Source: Xylanibacter oryzae DSM 17970 (GTDB lineage Bacteria > Bacteroidota > Bacteroidia > Bacteroidales > Bacteroidaceae). Taken from it: a stretch of DNA of 64,000 nucleotides. The translations under genes and the position numbers were made by a program. Positions 34,914 through 42,559 of the stretch are shown in pieces (the first letter of the stretch is position 1; the number at the start of each line of letters is the position of its first letter). Under the pieces are notes generated by a model. That model searched no databases. It saw only the letters and a list, made by a program, of their open reading frames with translations, and was not told the origin of the DNA. Location of the stretch: contig NZ_KK073873.1 in NCBI RefSeq assembly GCF_000585355.1, positions 2,461,703 through 2,525,702 on the forward strand, read 5' to 3'.

Positions 34914-35666
34914 TTATTTTAAAGTAAACATCCAATCACCTTCTGACTCATCTATTTTGAATCCATCATATTCAAATAGTTTAAGAAGTTGAATATTTGT
35001 AATCCGTTCCTTAAGAATATATCGTGTCATAGCTCCTCTACACATTTTGGTATAAATGACTATCGTCTTAAGTTTTCCGTTCCTCTCTATCTTAAATTCA
35101 GGCGTAACGATAGTAACCTCCTTCTTAACCCTCTTCCAGTCAAATAGATTACGCATTTCGTCACTTGCCAAATTAACAAGTATACCATCATCTGCCTTAA
35201 TCTTTCTGATGAACCAATCTGTAAGAATAGGTTTCCAAAAGTCGAACATTGACTTACCATCATTTTCAGGTAGCACAATATTTCCTTCCAGTCTGTATTT
35301 ATTGACAATATCAAGCGGACGAAGAAGTCCATAAAGAAAAGAACTTATTAGCAGATGATCGTTGGCATATCTCAGTTCATCATCCGAAAAAGTTTCAGGT
35401 GCAAGTTTTTGAAATACCATACCATCATAACAGAATACAGCAGGCTCTCTATTCTCTTTTGTATGAAATGTCTGAAACCTATGCCAATTTTCTGCTGCTA
35501 TTTCATGATTTACATGTAGCATATCCTGCAATTCATCCACTGAATAAGCAACCATCTGCATGGCATTGTCATTTGCCTGCAACTGAAATGACGGTTTTGT
35601 AATATAAGGAATCTCCTTTGGAGCCTTTCCCGTCATTATCTTAGCGCAAGATATCAGAATCTGCAT
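34914..35666 (-). CDS. yaaA: YaaA-family peroxide stress protein (UPF0246/DUF328)
   Basis: A 250-residue protein of the YaaA family. It begins MQILISCAKIM and shows the conserved SFQLQANDNAMQMVAYSVDEL, LLISSFLYGLLRPLD, YRLEGNI and VNLASDEMRNLF blocks. In E. coli YaaA limits intracellular free iron and oxidative damage during peroxide stress. It is the last gene of a four-gene group (flavodoxin-fold protein, acetyl esterase, YbjQ, YaaA) with gaps of 6-11 bases. Confidence 0.92.
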   Translation of the reverse strand: MQILISCAKIMTGKAPKEIPYITKPSFQLQANDNAMQMVAYSVDELQDMLHVNHEIAAENWHRFQTFHTKENREPAVFCYDGMVFQKLAPETFSDDELRYANDHLLISSFLYGLLRPLDIVNKYRLEGNIVLPENDGKSMFDFWKPILTDWFIRKIKADDGILVNLASDEMRNLFDWKRVKKEVTIVTPEFKIERNGKLKTIVIYTKMCRGAMTRYILKERITNIQLLKLFEYDGFKIDESEGDWMFTLK

Positions 35667-35673
35667 CGCTCTA

Positions 35674-36000
35674 TTATAAAGACTCTACACTAACAGCTGT
35701 ACCACTTGCTGTGACCATAAGCATGCTGCCATTACTACCTACAGTTTCGTAGTCAAGATCTATGCCAACAATAGCATTAGCACCCAATGCAGAAGCACGT
35801 TCACTCATTTCCTTCAAAGCTACATCCTTTGCCTCGCGAAGTACATTTTCATAAGATGAAGAGCGTCCACCTACTATATCACGTATACCGGCAAAAAAGT
35901 CACGGAATATGTTAGCACCAATTATTGTCTCGCCTGTCACAACACCATAATAGTTTGTGATTCTTTTACCTTCTAAGGTTGGAGTTGTTGATAAAATCAT
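35674..36000 (-). CDS. YbjQ/UPF0145 family protein (DUF74)
   Basis: A 108-residue protein of the YbjQ family. It has [24 protein letters not shown], the [17 protein letters not shown] block and [17 protein letters not shown], all diagnostic. Structures of relatives form pentameric rings, and the family is sometimes called heavy-metal-binding, but no function is established. It is separated from the YaaA gene by seven bases and from the esterase gene by six bases. Confidence 0.93.
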   Translation of the reverse strand: MILSTTPTLEGKRITNYYGVVTGETIIGANIFRDFFAGIRDIVGGRSSSYENVLREAKDVALKEMSERASALGANAIVGIDLDYETVGSNGSMLMVTASGTAVSVESL

Positions 36001-36006
36001 AATTCT

Positions 36007-37707
36007 TTATTTTAAGTTCAAACTAAGTTTTTCATCTAACCATCCTAAGATGAAGCCATCATGTGTAAATCCCTGCATGTGACCATCATTAGGATATACC
36101 TTATACTGTTTCTCAGACTTAATAAGATTGAATGCAGAAAAACCGACATGTGCAGGGCAATCATCATCAAACAATGCCGTAGTAAATAATACAGGACACG
36201 TTATCTTCGGAGCAAACGAACGTGTATCAATAAGGTCTTGAATATCCAGTACTTTATCAAAAGAACATGGATTATGATAGTAAGCCAAATCGTTTTTGAG
36301 TTCTGTTTGACATGTTGTGCGTATTTTTATCTGATGGCGCATATCACATGGGAAAGGATCAAAATATGCGCAAGCAGCTATTCGTCCAGAACATAAAGCA
36401 GCTGTAGCGAGTGTAAGTCCACCACCCTGACTACCACCTTTTACAGCTATACGATTGCTGTCCACTTCTTCACGATTACAAAGAAAATCTACAGCTCTGA
36501 CACAGTCCATATATATACCGCGATAAGATAAGCTATCTTTATCGTACAACTTATATCCCCATATACCAGGCAATCCAAATCCGGGATTAAATACATCGGC
36601 ACTTATACCATGACCTCTAACGCATAGAGCCAACTCAATTCTGTTAGTGTCATCATTGAGCATACCATCTATATTTTCAAATCCCCATCCGTAACCAGGC
36701 ACCTGCAACACTGCATGATGTTTTCCAGAGGTACGTGGAACAAAATAATAACCACGAATGGTAATATTACCTAAAGACTTCATTTCAACGATATAAACAT
36801 CTCTCTTACTTTTGCGACAAAGTGAGTCAACTTTATACATTTTATAATCAGGTGCTATTGCCGACAATTCTGATTTAGCTCTATTCCAATAATCATCGAA
36901 TCCATCAGCAACAGTATTGCTACAATTAATCTCTTCAGGCTTAACAGCCATCCATTGTGCATCTCCACTATAACCCTTGCCATGCATCATTGCTACTATC
37001 TGATAAAAACCAGCCTTGCTACATATTCCATTTAGATTTAGATTAATAACAGAATCCTTACTATTCACGGTAATAGTACTGTCTAGTATTAATTTATGAA
37101 AATCATTCTCTATATTAATTTTTATGCAAGTATTCTTTGTCGTAAGATAATGCAAGTTAATGTATCTATTATTTTTGAGACATACATGATCTTCTGTAGG
37201 TAACGATATTTTTAAATACTCTACATTATGATCTGCTATTGGCTTAATAGCAATAGTAGTATTGCTTACTCCACCAGTATATCCTAAAGATGAACAATTT
37301 AATACAATTTTGTTTTTACCTTTAAGCAAAATATTCTTACCTATATTGAAACTTTCAACAAGAGTATTATTCTGTAGATGTCGATTCTTTATGCTTTTGG
37401 CAATGGTATGCCCATTTATTATTATACTATTTATATCACAAACCATCCTAACGTACAACACATATCCAGATTTTAAATTGGGTATATCAAAACTACTAGA
37501 CAATTGACAATCACCGTCACCGGCAAAATATCCTTGCCTTTCCCAAGATAGCAAGGTACTTATCGATGAGTTTTGTTTAGCCATGCGTGATGTGAAACAA
37601 GAATTATTCTTAAAAGAAATGTTCCATTTCATCGGCAGGAAGTTCTGAGCACTAACATTTAGTGTTATTAATGTGATCAGGACAGCTAGGATACTTGTTT
37701 TTCTCAT
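36007..37707 (-). CDS. Exported acetyl xylan esterase / deacetylase (AXE1-type)
   Basis: A 566-residue secreted alpha/beta-hydrolase. A signal peptide of about 20 residues precedes an N-terminal beta-rich region (about 21-270) of unassigned type, with a jelly-roll-like stretch (FDIPNLKSGYVLYVRMVCD). The AXE1 domain follows (FDDYWNRAKSELSAI, then GYYFVPR, VPGYGWGFEN). The nucleophile is Ser426 in KGGSQGGGLTLA, with Asp in FDDDCPAHVGFS and His in NDGHMQGF. It would remove acetyl groups from hemicellulose or oligosaccharides, in keeping with the GH9 enzyme further on. Confidence 0.85.
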   Translation of the reverse strand: MRKTSILAVLITLITLNVSAQNFLPMKWNISFKNNSCFTSRMAKQNSSISTLLSWERQGYFAGDGDCQLSSSFDIPNLKSGYVLYVRMVCDINSIIINGHTIAKSIKNRHLQNNTLVESFNIGKNILLKGKNKIVLNCSSLGYTGGVSNTTIAIKPIADHNVEYLKISLPTEDHVCLKNNRYINLHYLTTKNTCIKINIENDFHKLILDSTITVNSKDSVINLNLNGICSKAGFYQIVAMMHGKGYSGDAQWMAVKPEEINCSNTVADGFDDYWNRAKSELSAIAPDYKMYKVDSLCRKSKRDVYIVEMKSLGNITIRGYYFVPRTSGKHHAVLQVPGYGWGFENIDGMLNDDTNRIELALCVRGHGISADVFNPGFGLPGIWGYKLYDKDSLSYRGIYMDCVRAVDFLCNREEVDSNRIAVKGGSQGGGLTLATAALCSGRIAACAYFDPFPCDMRHQIKIRTTCQTELKNDLAYYHNPCSFDKVLDIQDLIDTRSFAPKITCPVLFTTALFDDDCPAHVGFSAFNLIKSEKQYKVYPNDGHMQGFTHDGFILGWLDEKLSLNLK

Positions 37708-37718
37708 AATAAATTACA

Positions 37719-38285
37719 TTAGAATTTACCTGCCAGTCGTTTCCCCTTATTCAGAAGGCCAACAGGAACAGAAGTTTTCTTTCTCGTTCCGGATAATACT
37801 AATTTACCGATTGTTTTAAATCCGGAATAACCAAGGATCTCTTTCATTGCATGCAATGTATTTGTTGTCTCACGACATATAAAACTAAACGGCCATATGG
37901 TTGTGCATGCTGTTACTATTACTGCTTTTTTACCCTTATGAAGAGGTATTGGAAATCCAGTTTTAGGTTCATCCATCATTGATGGTACAATGCGGTCGAA
38001 TACAAGTTTCATCTGTCCACTCATATTACCCCAATAGACAGGTGTACCTAAAATCATAGCATCACAATTGTCAACTTCATTTGCAATTATATGGCCATCA
38101 TCCTGTGGCAGAACACATTTGCCGGTTTTACGACAACACATACAGCCTGTACAAGGATGAACCTTAAGATCATTAACATCAAACCAATGAATTTCAGCAC
38201 CTTCTATATTATCTGATACGGAATGAAGCATTTTAGCCACATTACCATTCTTACGGGGGCTCCCATTAATTACCAATACTCTCAT
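37719..38285 (-). CDS. Flavodoxin-fold NAD(P)H-dependent oxidoreductase
   Basis: A 188-residue protein with the FMN phosphate loop NGSPRKNGNVAKML near residues 7-20, a cysteine motif HPCTGCMCCRKTGKC as in iron-sulfur flavoproteins, and PVYWGNMSGQMK. It probably transfers electrons via FMN, possibly with an Fe-S centre. It is the first gene of the esterase/YbjQ/YaaA operon. A second protein of this family is encoded at 52836-53378. Confidence 0.88.
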   Translation of the reverse strand: MRVLVINGSPRKNGNVAKMLHSVSDNIEGAEIHWFDVNDLKVHPCTGCMCCRKTGKCVLPQDDGHIIANEVDNCDAMILGTPVYWGNMSGQMKLVFDRIVPSMMDEPKTGFPIPLHKGKKAVIVTACTTIWPFSFICRETTNTLHAMKEILGYSGFKTIGKLVLSGTRKKTSVPVGLLNKGKRLAGKF

Positions 38286-38311
38286 TTGTACTTTTAAGAT
38301 TATTTACGCTA

Positions 38312-38341
38312 CAAATATAGTAAAAAATTCTATTCATCAAT
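38312..38341 (-). promoter_or_regulatory. Promoter of the flavodoxin-esterase-ybjQ-yaaA operon
   Basis: Minus-strand TATATTTG (38319-38312) with TTG (38340-38338) 18 bases upstream. It overlaps the 3' end of the preceding outer-membrane protein gene. Confidence 0.55.
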
Positions 38342-38864
38342 TAAAAACTAATCCTATTCTGAATGAAATAGAATTATGATTCAATTTTTCTGCAAATTCC
38401 GATTCATAATACTCATTCTCGTATGTCTTTAATCTCTCTAAATTTTGTATTTCATATCCAATAGAAAACGTAAGTGCCAGATTACGATTCAGCGAATGTT
38501 GAATTCCGAAAGACGGATTCATATAAAGTCCACCATTTGATTTTCTAGCAAAATCAAATCCATATCCTATCTGATATTCAATATAGGGAATTAGGGAATG
38601 CTTTCTTGAAAAAACATATTTTACATCTCCATAAACTGGCATAAGCGTTTTTTCATAAAAAGACAACCCCGTACCAGCTCCTACTGCCAAATGACTATTA
38701 ATATTGTACAGGCCTGCAGCATGCCATTCAAATGGAGTATATGATGGAACACTTATAGATTTTGATAAAGAGATATCACTTGTTAAAGAAAATCTATTAC
38801 TTTGCTGTGCATTAATCGACAGCAAAGTAAAAAATAGTATTATTATTAAAAAAGATCTTTTCAT
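38337..38864 (-). CDS. Outer-membrane beta-barrel protein
   Basis: A 175-residue exported protein: signal peptide (1-19, ending SINA) followed by alternating amphipathic strands (HLAVGAGTGLSFYEK, LIPYIEYQIGYGFDF, LALTFSIGYEIQ) ending in ISFRIGLVFN with the C-terminal Phe-x type signature of barrel insertion. Function unknown. It overlaps the upstream lipoprotein gene by 4 bases (ATGA), so the two are co-translated and probably under the adjacent TetR regulator. Confidence 0.75.
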   Translation of the reverse strand: MKRSFLIIILFFTLLSINAQQSNRFSLTSDISLSKSISVPSYTPFEWHAAGLYNINSHLAVGAGTGLSFYEKTLMPVYGDVKYVFSRKHSLIPYIEYQIGYGFDFARKSNGGLYMNPSFGIQHSLNRNLALTFSIGYEIQNLERLKTYENEYYESEFAEKLNHNSISFRIGLVFN

Positions 38865-39586
38865 TGTATGCTTATTGTTATGTTTTTGACTATATGCAAT
38901 GCCGTTGTTAATCCCGACATATCAGTATATAAATTCCCAGATGTTCCATCAGGACTGCTATGCCCTATCAGTTTAGCCTCAAATGTTTTCTTACCTGAAG
39001 ACAAATCCACATCTGCGGAATATACAACAGCAGGCTGACCACTGCCATCTTTACCACCTGAATAGTTTGCATCACCCTCCTTTGCTGACTTTGGATAATA
39101 ATCATTAAAATCGGTGGAATGGTTTATTTCAATTTTGACAACGAACTTTTTCAATTTATCAGTAGGTCTTAATTTTACATTAAAACTTCCATGAGGAGTA
39201 GCCCCTGTCATTCCGTCTACTAGAGGATGATCCTTTGTTGGAAGGTAAAGTCCATCACTATATTTCACACCACGAGAATAACACCAATACGGAAGAGCTT
39301 CTTTTCTTCTATTACCATTATTCATTTGCCATGATTGAGTAGCTATCTTATATGTCGCATATACAGTAGACACATAATGACCGGATGTATCTTCAATCCA
39401 AATAGCTATCTGAGGTGGATTTTTCTTTTTAAGACCAAGAAACAAGGGGAAATCATGAAGCCACTCATCTCCCTGTTCAATACTAACTTTTACATCACCA
39501 CTTGAGTAGTCTACTAAATTATCCTGACAAGAAAAAAATCCCATAAAACTCAAGATAATCAATGTCATAATTATCATTTTTCTCAT
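38861..39586 (-). CDS. Lipoprotein resembling DUF2271
   Basis: A 241-residue lipoprotein; the signal ends in GFFSC. The body has IAIWIEDTSGHYVSTVY, then LPYWCYSRG and DGMTGATPHGSFNVKL, resembling the DUF2271 pattern (IEDxxGxxVxTLY ... TGAT). DUF2271 proteins often accompany FMN-binding or ApbE-dependent periplasmic systems, but none is adjacent here, so the role is open. It is the first gene of a two-gene operon with the beta-barrel gene, preceded by an operator repeat shared with the TetR gene. Confidence 0.65.
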   Translation of the reverse strand: MRKMIIMTLIILSFMGFFSCQDNLVDYSSGDVKVSIEQGDEWLHDFPLFLGLKKKNPPQIAIWIEDTSGHYVSTVYATYKIATQSWQMNNGNRRKEALPYWCYSRGVKYSDGLYLPTKDHPLVDGMTGATPHGSFNVKLRPTDKLKKFVVKIEINHSTDFNDYYPKSAKEGDANYSGGKDGSGQPAVVYSADVDLSSGKKTFEAKLIGHSSPDGTSGNLYTDMSGLTTALHIVKNITISIQ

Positions 39587-39599
39587 TTTTATATTATAT

Positions 39600-39619
39600 T
39601 ATGTTACTAATCGGGAACA
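39600..39619. promoter_or_regulatory. Operator-like repeat, copy 1 (lipoprotein operon)
   Basis: TATGTTACTAATCGGGAACA, identical over all 20 bases to 40276-40295. Its ends TGTT/AACA are inverted. It lies 14 bases before the lipoprotein gene, a repressor-binding position. Confidence 0.7.
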
Positions 39620-39680
39620 TCTTACCTTAAAAAAATACCTGTAATAAATATACAGGTAAAAGTATACACTAAAGATTTTT

Positions 39681-40271
39681 TTAACTGAAGAATTTGTCTA
39701 TCAATTCATCCATACCATTTTCAATACTTTGCCATCCCTTATCCTCATCAAGGCGTAATCCATTATATTCAGGGCATACATCACTAAACATCATTAGATA
39801 TGCAATAGAAGCACTAATCATAGTCGCAACAGATGCAATATCTTCTTTCTTTCTTCCTGAAACACGACTTACTTCATTTATCAAGTCAATCCCTGCTGTC
39901 TCTCTCTGTTTTCTAAGATTTATAATAATAGCATTACTGCTTGACAATTCCCAACGATAAAGTTTTCTTAGTGCAGGATTTTCTCTAAGTTTACGTAGCT
40001 GCCCATGAAACATTGTCTTTACAAACTCTGGTAAATCCTCTTTTTGTGAGATCGTTTTTGGATAATTAATCCAAAAATCATTTTGATGCAAATAGGCTGC
40101 CAATAACCCTTCTACAGAACCGAAATATCTATAAATCAAGATTTTAGAGACTCCGGATTTATTTGCAACCGCATTCACTCCGATGGTTTCAAAGCCATTT
40201 TCAGCAATCATATCGCTTACTGTATCCAGTAAGCGTTTCTCTGTAGCTTCACGATTTCTTTCTGTTATCAT
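39681..40271 (-). CDS. TetR-family transcriptional regulator
   Basis: A 196-residue regulator with an N-terminal TetR helix-turn-helix (ETIGVNAVANKSGVSKILIY then RYFGSVEGLLAAYL, residues ~26-59) and an all-helical ligand-binding half. Its promoter contains a 16-base palindrome in the spacer and a 20-base operator repeat over the start region; the same repeat precedes the neighbouring lipoprotein/beta-barrel operon. It therefore probably represses itself and that operon, responding to an unknown small molecule. Confidence 0.9.
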   Translation of the reverse strand: MITERNREATEKRLLDTVSDMIAENGFETIGVNAVANKSGVSKILIYRYFGSVEGLLAAYLHQNDFWINYPKTISQKEDLPEFVKTMFHGQLRKLRENPALRKLYRWELSSSNAIIINLRKQRETAGIDLINEVSRVSGRKKEDIASVATMISASIAYLMMFSDVCPEYNGLRLDEDKGWQSIENGMDELIDKFFS

Positions 40272-40275
40272 ACCG

Positions 40276-40295
40276 TATGTTACTAATCGGGAACA
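40276..40295. promoter_or_regulatory. Operator-like repeat, copy 2 (tetR gene)
   Basis: Exact 20-base copy of 39600-39619, covering the predicted transcription start of the tetR gene and touching its -7 element. Confidence 0.7.
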
Positions 40296-40325
40296 AAGGT
40301 AAGTTACTATACGGTAACAGTCAAA
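40294..40325 (-). promoter_or_regulatory. Promoter of the tetR gene
   Basis: Minus-strand TTTG (40325-40322), 20-base spacer, TACCTTTG (40301-40294): full consensus. Confidence 0.8.
40303..40318. promoter_or_regulatory. Palindrome in the tetR promoter spacer
   Basis: GTTACTATACGGTAAC: five-base arms GTTAC/GTAAC lie between the -33 and -7 boxes. This is a second candidate TetR-binding site; binding here would block RNA polymerase. Confidence 0.55.
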
Positions 40326-40399
40326 TATTTTACGTTAAATAAAACTAATTAGATGTATTTCTTTATTTTACAATAAGGAAAGTTATGAAATTGAGTCCT

Positions 40400-40621
40400 T
40401 TAATGATTAAGAACAGCAGCACTTATATTAATTGTTTTAAGCAATGATATTATTTCAGATTCAGACGCATTATTACATTCAATTCTTAAAATTTTCTCCC
40501 AATCATCTAAATCTAAACTAAAGCTGCAAATATTATATTTTTTATCAAGCAGCTTTTCTATTCGTATTGCGTCGCTTCTCTTTTTGGCTGATGTTGTGAA
40601 TATTAAAATTTTATTTTCCAT
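40400..40621 (-). CDS. Small ferredoxin-fold-like protein, function unknown
   Basis: A 73-residue protein with a beta-alpha-beta-beta-alpha-beta pattern (KILIFTTSAK strand, helix SDAIRIEKLLDKK, strand FSLDLDDW, strand ILRIECN, helix ESEIISLLKTI, strand AAVLNH). This resembles the heavy-metal-associated fold but lacks its CxxC metal site. It sits alone between the TetR and LytTR genes on the same strand, with gaps of about 130 bases on each side. Confidence 0.65.
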   Translation of the reverse strand: MENKILIFTTSAKKRSDAIRIEKLLDKKYNICSFSLDLDDWEKILRIECNNASESEIISLLKTINISAAVLNH

Positions 40622-40752
40622 TTCACGCTATCTATTTATATGTTATTTTATATTACTTACAAAAGCTATATGCTAATGCACCTACAATACATTTACCATA
40701 TAGTATTACCCACTTAGTTGGTAATTGCTATGAGTATTTATTACTTTATTCA

Positions 40753-41562
40753 TTATAAGTTTAGTTTATCCTTTAATACTTTATAACCAGTCATACTTAT
40801 TCTTATTTGCTCACCATCACTCATCGAAAGCATTTGTTTTTGACCATAACGTTCTATCTTTGATATCTTACTTATATTCACTATATAAGAGCGATGAACT
40901 CGTGCAAAATTATCACTTGGTAATGACATCTCATAATCTTTGAGACGTTCACTTTTAAGCCAATGTCCTTCAGCTGTTATAACTGATACATAATCATCTT
41001 CCGCCTTAAGACATACTATTTCATCTACCGGTATCACTTTTATCTTTGTCCCTACTTTTACGGTAATACGCTCTATAACATCAGCCTTAACTACCGATTC
41101 TGTATCTGTTTTATTATCAGTAATATCAGAATGTCCATAATTTACATCATCCGATATGCTACTAGTATAATATTTACGATAAGAAGTATAAATTATTATC
41201 AGGCAAAATGCTCTAGCTGCAAAAGATTTTATAAATGAATCCGAATATCCAGGCACTATTGTATCGACTATCAAATATTCTAATGCAAGCATTAACGCAA
41301 CAGCCACAATAGCATAAACTATATGTATGGCAACAGACTGATAAAAATCTATAAACTCTAGACGACTATATGTAAATATGGTCCATAGCATTACAGCTTC
41401 GCCAAAAAAGAGTAAGATACTCGCTAATGAATCAACAGCAAAATCTTGTGGCGTTATATTAAAGGATAATCCAAAACTTACCGCATAAGCAGCACCCACT
41501 AACACACATAAAACTATATGGTGTTGGCGCACTAACGTATCATGTAGTATTGGATTTTCCAT
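40753..41562 (-). CDS. Membrane protein with LytTR DNA-binding domain
   Basis: A 269-residue protein: four predicted membrane helices in the first ~140 residues and a C-terminal LytTR domain (VIPVDEIVCLKAEDDYVSVI, ENFARVHRSYIVNISKI-like segment, VLKDKLNL). No histidine kinase or receiver domain is present, so sensing would occur in the membrane and act directly on the DNA-binding domain. Its start codon overlaps the stop of the LiaF-like gene (TAATG), so the two are co-translated and probably form one signalling unit. Confidence 0.85.
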   Translation of the reverse strand: MENPILHDTLVRQHHIVLCVLVGAAYAVSFGLSFNITPQDFAVDSLASILLFFGEAVMLWTIFTYSRLEFIDFYQSVAIHIVYAIVAVALMLALEYLIVDTIVPGYSDSFIKSFAARAFCLIIIYTSYRKYYTSSISDDVNYGHSDITDNKTDTESVVKADVIERITVKVGTKIKVIPVDEIVCLKAEDDYVSVITAEGHWLKSERLKDYEMSLPSDNFARVHRSYIVNISKISKIERYGQKQMLSMSDGEQIRISMTGYKVLKDKLNL

Positions 41563-42275
41563 TATTCTATACTACCTCCTCCAAAAATAAAACTAGCCTC
41601 AATAATAAGACGACGATCTGTATACATTCCATTGATACGCCTATGATCTGCGAAACCTCCGAGTATAGAATCGCTGTGTACCTCTACATTCCAATCTAAA
41701 GGCAACAATAACGTAACGCCTCCAAATATAGAACTTATTTTCAATACCGAATCACCTTCTGGCAACGAAGTTCTGCGCAAATCTAATTTAGCTCCTCCCA
41801 TTATGGTATTAATCTCGCCGCCTTTAAATTCAGGATCTAGAAATACCTCATCAATACCATTCATCACAAGATTATAATCGACCTTGCCTTCTTTTGACCC
41901 ATTACTATATTTTACTCTATGACAATGTTTAAAATGATGGTGATGATGTCTATGCAACATTATCATCACTCCAATTATGATTATTGCCGTTGGCCACATT
42001 ACAGAGTGCAGAGTTGCTGATGAATAAGTAAATCCCATTACAGCAGACAGGTCTGGTAGCAAAAAGCAAATGCCAAGAGCCAAGAGTATCGTACCACCAA
42101 TATAACTACGCTTGCATATTCCGACTACGCCTAATAATATAAGCAGAGACTGCCATGATATTATTATACCTCTCCAATCTGCAGGCAATATTCCAACATT
42201 AAATAATAAGTATACAATACCTATTAATACAATTACGCCACCAGTGATGACACTTCTAAAACCATTTCTTTCCAT
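41562..42275 (-). CDS. LiaF/LiaI-like transmembrane protein
   Basis: About 237 residues from ATG 42275; an earlier Met (42374) lies in the promoter. The first ~110 residues form four or five hydrophobic helices of the DUF5668/LiaI type (GGVIVLIGIVYLLFNVGILP). A histidine-rich loop (HRHHHHHFKHCH) follows. The C-terminal beta domain (KGGEINTIMGGAKLDLRRT, ISSIFGGVTLLLP, SILGGFADHR) is like the LiaF/DUF2154 sensor domain. LiaF-type proteins damp cell-envelope stress signalling; here the partner would be the downstream LytTR protein. Confidence 0.8.
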   Translation of the reverse strand: MERNGFRSVITGGVIVLIGIVYLLFNVGILPADWRGIIISWQSLLILLGVVGICKRSYIGGTILLALGICFLLPDLSAVMGFTYSSATLHSVMWPTAIIIIGVMIMLHRHHHHHFKHCHRVKYSNGSKEGKVDYNLVMNGIDEVFLDPEFKGGEINTIMGGAKLDLRRTSLPEGDSVLKISSIFGGVTLLLPLDWNVEVHSDSILGGFADHRRINGMYTDRRLIIEASFIFGGGSIE

Positions 42276-42343
42276 ATTATTTTTATTAAAATATAAACAT
42301 ATAAAATAACCACAAGTCATACTGCTTGATTGACTTGACGATG

Positions 42344-42375
42344 CAAAGATATTAATTATACAGATGCCATACAAT
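42344..42375 (-). promoter_or_regulatory. Promoter of the LiaF-like/LytTR operon
   Basis: Minus-strand TATCTTTG (42351-42344) with ATTG (42375-42372) after a 20-base spacer. It rules out the upstream Met at 42374 as start. Confidence 0.65.
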
Positions 42376-42559
42376 ACTTTATCGGTGAATATATAATATT
42401 ATATCGGTGAAATGAACTTTATTTCATCCCACTTTTAAACATTATAAAACTATAATCCTCGAAGATAAAGGTACAATGCAAATACTATAATATCTAAATC
42501 CAAAGATATCTCTATCCTTGAATTTAGATATTTTACTAATTCACGAAAAACAGATTTGA

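Noticed and set aside
41930..41965. His-rich run as an artefact such as a cloned purification tag
   Set aside because: The run is interrupted (HRHHHHHFKHCH), encoded with mixed codons and embedded in a natural LiaF-like protein.
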